Part shown: positions 59,913-64,000 of the stretch, in pieces
How the letters are laid out: each line of letters begins with the position of its first letter
How positions within the stretch are numbered: the first letter of the stretch is position 1
Assembly (NCBI GenBank): GCA_963712835.1
Contig: CAVQJJ010000002.1
Span: 372,001-436,000, forward strand
DNA length: 64,000 nt
From: DATARH01 sp963712835
GTDB taxonomy: Bacteria; Pseudomonadota; Alphaproteobacteria; ATCC43930; CGMCC-115725
Direction of reading: 5' to 3'
Position numbers and translations under genes: made by a program
Notes under the pieces: model-generated
What the model was told of the DNA's origin: nothing
What the model saw: the letters and a program-made list of their open reading frames with translations, nothing else
Database searches by the model: none

Positions 59913-61109
59913 ATGCCCTATGGCGACCATTCCGACGATAGCGTGACCGTCGCGCTTGGCGAGGATTACCCTGAGCTGCGCGAGTCGATCCGCAAAATCT
60001 GCGAGGGCTATCCCGGCGCCTACTGGCGCAACCTCGAAGACGAGCAGGCCTACCCGACCGCCTTCATCGAGGAGCTGACCCGCGGCGGGTTTCTCGCCTC
60101 GCTGATCCCCGAGGAATATGGCGGCTCGGGCCTGCCACTGCGCGCCGCGGCGGTGATCCTCGAAGAGATCAACGCGTCGGGCTGCACCGCCAGCCAGGGC
60201 CACGCCCAGATGTACATCATGGGCACCTTGCTGCGGCACGGCAGCGCCGAGCAGAAGCAGAAATACCTGCCGAAGATCGCGACCGGCGAACTGCGGCTGC
60301 AGGCGTTCGGTGTTACCGAGCCCACCACCGGCTCCGACACCACCAAACTCAAGACCCGCGCCGTCCGCGAAGGCAATTCGGGCTACGTCGTCAATGGACA
60401 GAAGGTGTGGACCTCGCGCGCCCGGCACTCCGACCTAATGTTGCTGCTCGCCCGCACCACCCCGGTCGAAGAAGTGAAGCGCCGCACCGACGGACTCTCG
60501 GTGTTTCTCGTCGACCTCAAGGAAAACCTCGGCAAGGGGCTCGAAATCCGCCCGATCGACGCGATGATCAACCACAACACCACCGAGGTGTTTTTTGACA
60601 ATCTCAAGATCCCCGCCGAGAGCCTGATCGGCGAGGAAGGGAAGGGGTTCCGCTACATCCTCGACGGCATGAACGCCGAGCGCATCCTGGTGGCGCAGGA
60701 ATGCATCGGCGACGGTCGCTGGCTTCTCAACAAAGGCGTCGAGTATGCCAAGGAACGCGTCGTTTTCGACCGCCCGATCGGGCAGAACCAGGGCGTGCAG
60801 TTTCCGTTGGCCCGCGCCTTTGCCGAGTTGGAAGCGGCCGACATGATCTGCCGCCGCGCGGCCGCGCTCTTCGATGCCGGCAAGGAATGCGGCGCCGACG
60901 CCAACATGGCGAAATTGCTAGCATCAGAAGCCACCTGGCACACCGCCGAAGCAACAATGCAGACCCATGGTGGCTTCGCCTTTGCGCGCGAATACGATAT
61001 CGAGCGCAAATGGCGCGAATGCCGGCTCTACCAGACCGCGCCGATCTCGACCAACCTCATCCTCGCCTATATCGGCCAGCACGTGCTCGGCATGCCGCGG
61101 AGCTACTGA
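59913..61109 (+). CDS. acyl-CoA dehydrogenase-family protein (catalytic Glu position altered)
   Basis: A 398-residue FAD enzyme of acyl-CoA dehydrogenase fold. FAD-loop text FGVTEPTTGSDTTKLKTRA near 135, and NGQKVWTSRARHSDLM are typical. The C-terminal helix MQTHGGFAFAREYDIERKWRE is as in family members. The position normally occupied by the base Glu (Y-E-G-T) reads LYQTAPIST, with Gln. This is known in some CaiA-like subgroups, so catalysis may use another residue. ATG 59913 follows GAGG. Confidence 0.9.
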   Translation: MPYGDHSDDSVTVALGEDYPELRESIRKICEGYPGAYWRNLEDEQAYPTAFIEELTRGGFLASLIPEEYGGSGLPLRAAAVILEEINASGCTASQGHAQMYIMGTLLRHGSAEQKQKYLPKIATGELRLQAFGVTEPTTGSDTTKLKTRAVREGNSGYVVNGQKVWTSRARHSDLMLLLARTTPVEEVKRRTDGLSVFLVDLKENLGKGLEIRPIDAMINHNTTEVFFDNLKIPAESLIGEEGKGFRYILDGMNAERILVAQECIGDGRWLLNKGVEYAKERVVFDRPIGQNQGVQFPLARAFAELEAADMICRRAAALFDAGKECGADANMAKLLASEATWHTAEATMQTHGGFAFAREYDIERKWRECRLYQTAPISTNLILAYIGQHVLGMPRSY

Positions 61110-61210
61110 CCCTCACCCGGCTCGCGTCGGCGATCCCGCCGCGATCCGCCCTCTCCCGCAATGCGGGAGAGGCGAGGGACCCGCGCCGAAGGCGTGGGAG
61201 GGGTGAGGGT
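61109..61210. repeat. dispersed palindromic repeat, family B, copy 3
   Basis: ACCCTCACCCGGCTCGCG at the left end, CCTCTCCCGCAATGCGGGAG in the centre and GGCGTGGGAGGGGTGAGGGT at the right end. It fills the convergent gap between the acyl-CoA dehydrogenase and OmpA genes. Confidence 0.75.
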
Positions 61211-61220
61211 GTGCCGCCCG

Positions 61221-61739
61221 TTAGCCCGCGGGTTGTTCGACGACCACCTCGATGCGGCGGTTCTGCGCGCGATCTTTGGCGTTATCGTTCGGGGCGACGG
61301 GGTGGGTGTCGCCGCGGCCCTTGGCCGAGATAATGGCAGGGTTGATGCCCTTCGAGGTCAGATAGCGAACGACCGCGTCAGCCCGGCGCGACGACAGGTC
61401 GAGATTGTCGACGATGCCCCGCTTCTTGAGCGCCGCGCCGACCGGCTTGTCATCGGTATAGCCATAGACGACCACCTTGTCGTTTGGCCCTAACCCGCTG
61501 TTGAGCGCCGGGAGAAGGGCGGTGAGCTTGGCACGTCCGGCGCGGGTCAGCGTGTAGCTGCCGGAACCGAAGGCCAAATCGCTGGCCATCGTCAGCAAGG
61601 TACGCTCCGACATGGTCTGCGGGCCGCTGATCGGCGGTGGCGGCGGCGCCGGCGGAGGAGCGGGCGGCGGGGGCGGCGGCGACGAGCAGGCGGCGAGGGC
61701 GAGCAAGGCGGCGACGACAATGGATCGGCTTCTAAGCAT
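61221..61739 (-). CDS. OmpA-family outer-membrane lipoprotein
   Basis: A 172-residue lipoprotein. Lipobox LAAC near residue 19 is followed by a Pro-rich linker (PPPPPPAPPPAPPPPP, 24-36) and an OmpA-C peptidoglycan-binding domain with VVVYGYTDDKPVG, LSSRRADAVVRYLTSKG and the terminal RAQNRRIEVVV. It anchors the outer membrane to peptidoglycan. Single gene; the neighbouring SPFH gene is on the same strand 133 bases away. Confidence 0.93.
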   Translation of the reverse strand: MLRSRSIVVAALLALAACSSPPPPPPAPPPAPPPPPISGPQTMSERTLLTMASDLAFGSGSYTLTRAGRAKLTALLPALNSGLGPNDKVVVYGYTDDKPVGAALKKRGIVDNLDLSSRRADAVVRYLTSKGINPAIISAKGRGDTHPVAPNDNAKDRAQNRRIEVVVEQPAG

Positions 61740-61872
61740 GGTCGATCTCCTGAAGATGCGCGTTGTGGGTCAAGTGATAGGCTCCCGCAACGCGCGAGTT
61801 CGTTGATCTGGATTACTTTCCAAACCCCCGGTTGCGTAACCGCCCATCATACGGCCGCAGCGGAAATATGGT

Positions 61873-62661
61873 TCATTTTGTCGCGACGCTTTTCGCCAAT
61901 TCGGCGATTCCCGCCGCGGCGCCGACAAATTCGGCCGGCATCATGATGATGGTCATCGTGTTCTGCTCGGCGCCGACCTCGGTGATCATCTGCATGCGGC
62001 GCAGTTCGAGACCCGCCGGGTTCTGCATGATGACCTCGGCCGCCTGACGAAGCTGCCCGGCGGCGTCGAGCTCGGCCTCGGCCTTGATGAGCCGGGCGCG
62101 CTTCTCGCGCAGCGCCTCGGCCTCTTGCGCCATCGCGCGCTGCATCGAGGGCGGGATCTCGACATTCTTCATCTGCACGCGCTCGACCTTGACCCCCCAC
62201 GGCTCGGTGACGTCGTCGATCGTCTTTTGCATCGTCTCGGTGACCTGCTCTTGCGATTTGAGGATGTCGTCGAGCGTGTACTGGCCGAGCCCGGCGCGCA
62301 GCGTCGTCACCGCGACCTGGACGACCGTGTTGGCGACATCCCGCACTTGGATGACCGCGCGGGCGGGATCGACGATGCGGTACCAGATCACCGCGTTGAC
62401 CTTGATCGGGACATTGTCTCGGGTGATGCCTTCCTGCGCCGCGACATCGGTGGTGACGACGCGCAAATCGAGCCGGATCTGCCATTCGATGAGCGGCAGC
62501 ACGAGGTAGAGACCCGGCCCGACGGTGCGGTTGTATTTGCCGAGGCGGAAGATGACGCCGCGCTCGTACTGGTTGGCGACGCGGATGCTGCGCAGCAGGA
62601 TGATGACGACAATGGCGATGACGATGGGAACGATGTAGGAGGCGATATCCAGCGGCGGCAT
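61873..62661 (-). CDS. SPFH/band-7 membrane protein (slipin-like)
   Basis: A 262-residue protein with an N-terminal membrane helix (about 5-25), then an SPFH domain: NQYERGVIFRLGKYNRTVGP, RLDLRVVTTDVAAQEGITRD and WGVKVERVQMKNVEIPPSMQ (each 20 residues or fewer). The C-terminal part is coiled coil followed by a hydrophobic segment. Slipins organise membrane microdomains and often pair with an NfeD protease-like partner, which is not present here. ATG 62661 has GGAGGGA five bases upstream. Confidence 0.92.
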   Translation of the reverse strand: MPPLDIASYIVPIVIAIVVIILLRSIRVANQYERGVIFRLGKYNRTVGPGLYLVLPLIEWQIRLDLRVVTTDVAAQEGITRDNVPIKVNAVIWYRIVDPARAVIQVRDVANTVVQVAVTTLRAGLGQYTLDDILKSQEQVTETMQKTIDDVTEPWGVKVERVQMKNVEIPPSMQRAMAQEAEALREKRARLIKAEAELDAAGQLRQAAEVIMQNPAGLELRRMQMITEVGAEQNTMTIIMMPAEFVGAAAGIAELAKSVATK

Positions 62662-62683
62662 GCGGTCCCTCCTCTTGGTTCTG

Positions 62684-64000
62684 TTACGGCGCGGCGAGGC
62701 GCGCAAGGGCGGCGGCGTTGTCCAGCTCGTCGAGCGACATGATCCTATCCCATAGCGCGGCGGCTTGCGGCAGATCGGCCGTACATGCGGCGAACTTCGC
62801 GCGCGCGGCTTCGGGCCGCAGCGGGTTCGCCGGGCTGCCGAGCACCTCCGCGACATCGCAGGCGATGGTACGGGCGTCGGCGAGGTCGAGTTCCACCCGG
62901 ACGGGGTGCAGCGCGTTCGGGTCGGGGTTGCCGTCGGCAACGACCTGAAGCAGGCCGGCGAGGGCGAGCGTGTCCGGGTCGGCGAGCGCCATGGAGCTGA
63001 AATCGTCAAGGCCGAGCGTGCCGCGCCGCAGGATCGCCGCGCCGCAATACGCGAGGCAGAGGCGCGCATGGGCGACGCTCATGTCCGGCGCGGGTCGGCG
63101 CCCCACCAGGCGATGGGTCAGCGGCGGGACGAGGAAGCGGCCGACTCTTACCTGGGCTGCGGTGACGCCGTGCGTGGCGATGAGGCGCTGCAGACCGTCG
63201 ATGCCGCCATGCGTCGCGCGGCCGGAGGGAAAAGGCTTGTGCGACAGCTCGGCAATGCGCCAGACGCGCCCGAGTTCATCGAAAGGCGCGGCGGCGGCGG
63301 CGCCGTCGAACAGCGCGAAATAGCCGAACTGGCCGGAGATCGGCGCGCGCGGTCCCGGCACGCCGCGCCGCGCGAGCGCGACGGCGGTGACCGCACTGCG
63401 CGCTGCGAAGCCCATCTGCATCGCCAATTGCGGCGATGCCTCGATGTGGGCCTGCATCGTCCCGGCGCACTGGCCGTAATAGATGCCCAGTGCATTGCGG
63501 GTTTGCGCCTCGTCAAGGTTGGCGAGCATCGCCAGCGCCGCCGTCGCGCCAAACCCGCTGCAATTCGCCGGGCGGAAAAAGCGCATCGGCGCCCGCGAGC
63601 AGAGGCCCAAGGTCGCCGCGACATCGGTACCAGCGATAACCGCGCGCAGCAGCGCTTCGCCCGAGACGCCGCCATGGCGCTCGGCCAAGCCGAGCGCGCC
63701 GGCGAGCACCGCCGCCAGCGGATGCACCACCGCCGCCTCGTGCACGGGGTCGAATTCCTGGGAATGCACCTGGAAGGCGTTGACCATCGCGGCGGCGGCA
63801 ACGGGAATGCGCTCACCGCTGCCCCACACCGTGGCCTCGGCCAGACCACCGGCGGCCATGTCGAGCACCTCGCCCCGCCACGGCGCCTTGGCGCCGGCAA
63901 CGCCAACGGCGAGCGTGTCGGCGATGAAGGTCTTCGCCGCGGATCGCGCTTTGGCCGGCACTTCGCCGGCGGAGATCCGCGCGAGATGGGCGATGATCTT
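62684..64000 (-). CDS. MmgE/PrpD-family protein (5' end beyond the window)
   Basis: A 2-methylcitrate dehydratase-related fold. The visible 438 residues start with IIAHLARISAGEVP in frame at the window edge, before a GTG at 63961 that is likely internal. TFIADTLAVGVAG, SGERIPVAAAAMVNAFQVHS (20 residues) and EFDPVHEAAVVHPLAAVLAG follow the family pattern. It may act on a small hydroxy-acid CoA or free acid; substrate unknown. The true start lies to the right of 64000. Confidence 0.9.
   Translation of the reverse strand, partial: KIIAHLARISAGEVPAKARSAAKTFIADTLAVGVAGAKAPWRGEVLDMAAGGLAEATVWGSGERIPVAAAAMVNAFQVHSQEFDPVHEAAVVHPLAAVLAGALGLAERHGGVSGEALLRAVIAGTDVAATLGLCSRAPMRFFRPANCSGFGATAALAMLANLDEAQTRNALGIYYGQCAGTMQAHIEASPQLAMQMGFAARSAVTAVALARRGVPGPRAPISGQFGYFALFDGAAAAAPFDELGRVWRIAELSHKPFPSGRATHGGIDGLQRLIATHGVTAAQVRVGRFLVPPLTHRLVGRRPAPDMSVAHARLCLAYCGAAILRRGTLGLDDFSSMALADPDTLALAGLLQVVADGNPDPNALHPVRVELDLADARTIACDVAEVLGSPANPLRPEAARAKFAACTADLPQAAALWDRIMSLDELDNAAALARLAAP

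Noticed and set aside
1..64000. CRISPR array or phage/defence island
   Set aside because: No regularly spaced short repeats, cas genes, integrase or phage structural genes are seen; the SIR2-like gene alone is not enough to call an island.

Overview
This is a 64 kb stretch of high-GC chromosome from an alphaproteobacterium. The evidence is a CtrA-type cell-cycle response regulator (130-996), a NadQ-type regulator of NAD synthesis next to nadAC, a single-domain Frc-type sugar ABC transporter, and dispersed palindromic repeats of a kind common in that class. Genus cannot be read from the sequence; Rhodospirillales or Hyphomicrobiales relatives are plausible. No rRNA, tRNA, CRISPR array, transposase, integrase or phage gene is visible. 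Most genes are ordinary metabolic, transport and regulatory genes.

Layout. 0.1-2 kb: CtrA paralogue, SoxR with a well-formed SoxR box driving a VOC-fold gene. 2-10 kb: aldose epimerase, MetE-like enzyme, panC, a broken TRAP binding protein, a fumarase/lyase-superfamily gene, leucyl-transferase bpt, a DUF1330 protein and a membrane protein. 10-16 kb: PH-domain protein, then the NAD block nadQ, NDH-2 (convergent), nadA-nadC. 16-18 kb: ArsR/SRPBCC/DUF899 operon. 18-24 kb: MFS transporter, SDR, APC permease and a TPP enzyme. 24-30.4 kb: glycogen genes glgB, glgX, malQ. 30.5-34.5 kb: LhgO-like oxidase, alanine dehydrogenase, methyltransferase, apt. 34.6-38.2 kb: an Mla/MCE lipid ABC transporter operon (STAS-permease, ATPase, MCE, lipoprotein). 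39-41.4 kb: a metal block (Ni/Co-type exporter, CsoR/RcnR-family repressor with a perfect operator, CDF exporter). 41.3-44 kb: pdxH, fabI, aroC. 44-53.6 kb: catabolic and redox genes (NIPSNAP, Ldh, sthA, AKR, two-residue-substituted SDR, ICL/PEP-mutase family, cupin, CaiB/BaiF), plus unknown exported proteins. 53.7-54.8 kb: one AT-rich, SIR2-like gene. 55-59.5 kb: an Frc-type sugar ABC operon followed by a short run of damaged genes. 59.6-64 kb: small helical protein, acyl-CoA dehydrogenase, OmpA lipoprotein, SPFH protein, and the start of an MmgE/PrpD gene cut by the window edge.

Most notable points. The SIR2-like gene is the only clear compositional outlier and the best candidate for an accessory, possibly defensive, function; it stands alone, so a system cannot be shown here. 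Several regulatory sites can be read directly: the SoxR box, a candidate NadQ operator plus an intrinsic-terminator-like hairpin ahead of nadA, a CsoR-family operator, and a perfect dyad between sthA and an aldo/keto reductase. Three consecutive genes at 57.2-58.9 kb have frame or start defects, which means either local decay or sequence error. An SDR has lost the catalytic Tyr and Lys. Two families of dispersed inverted repeats occupy many of the longer gaps.
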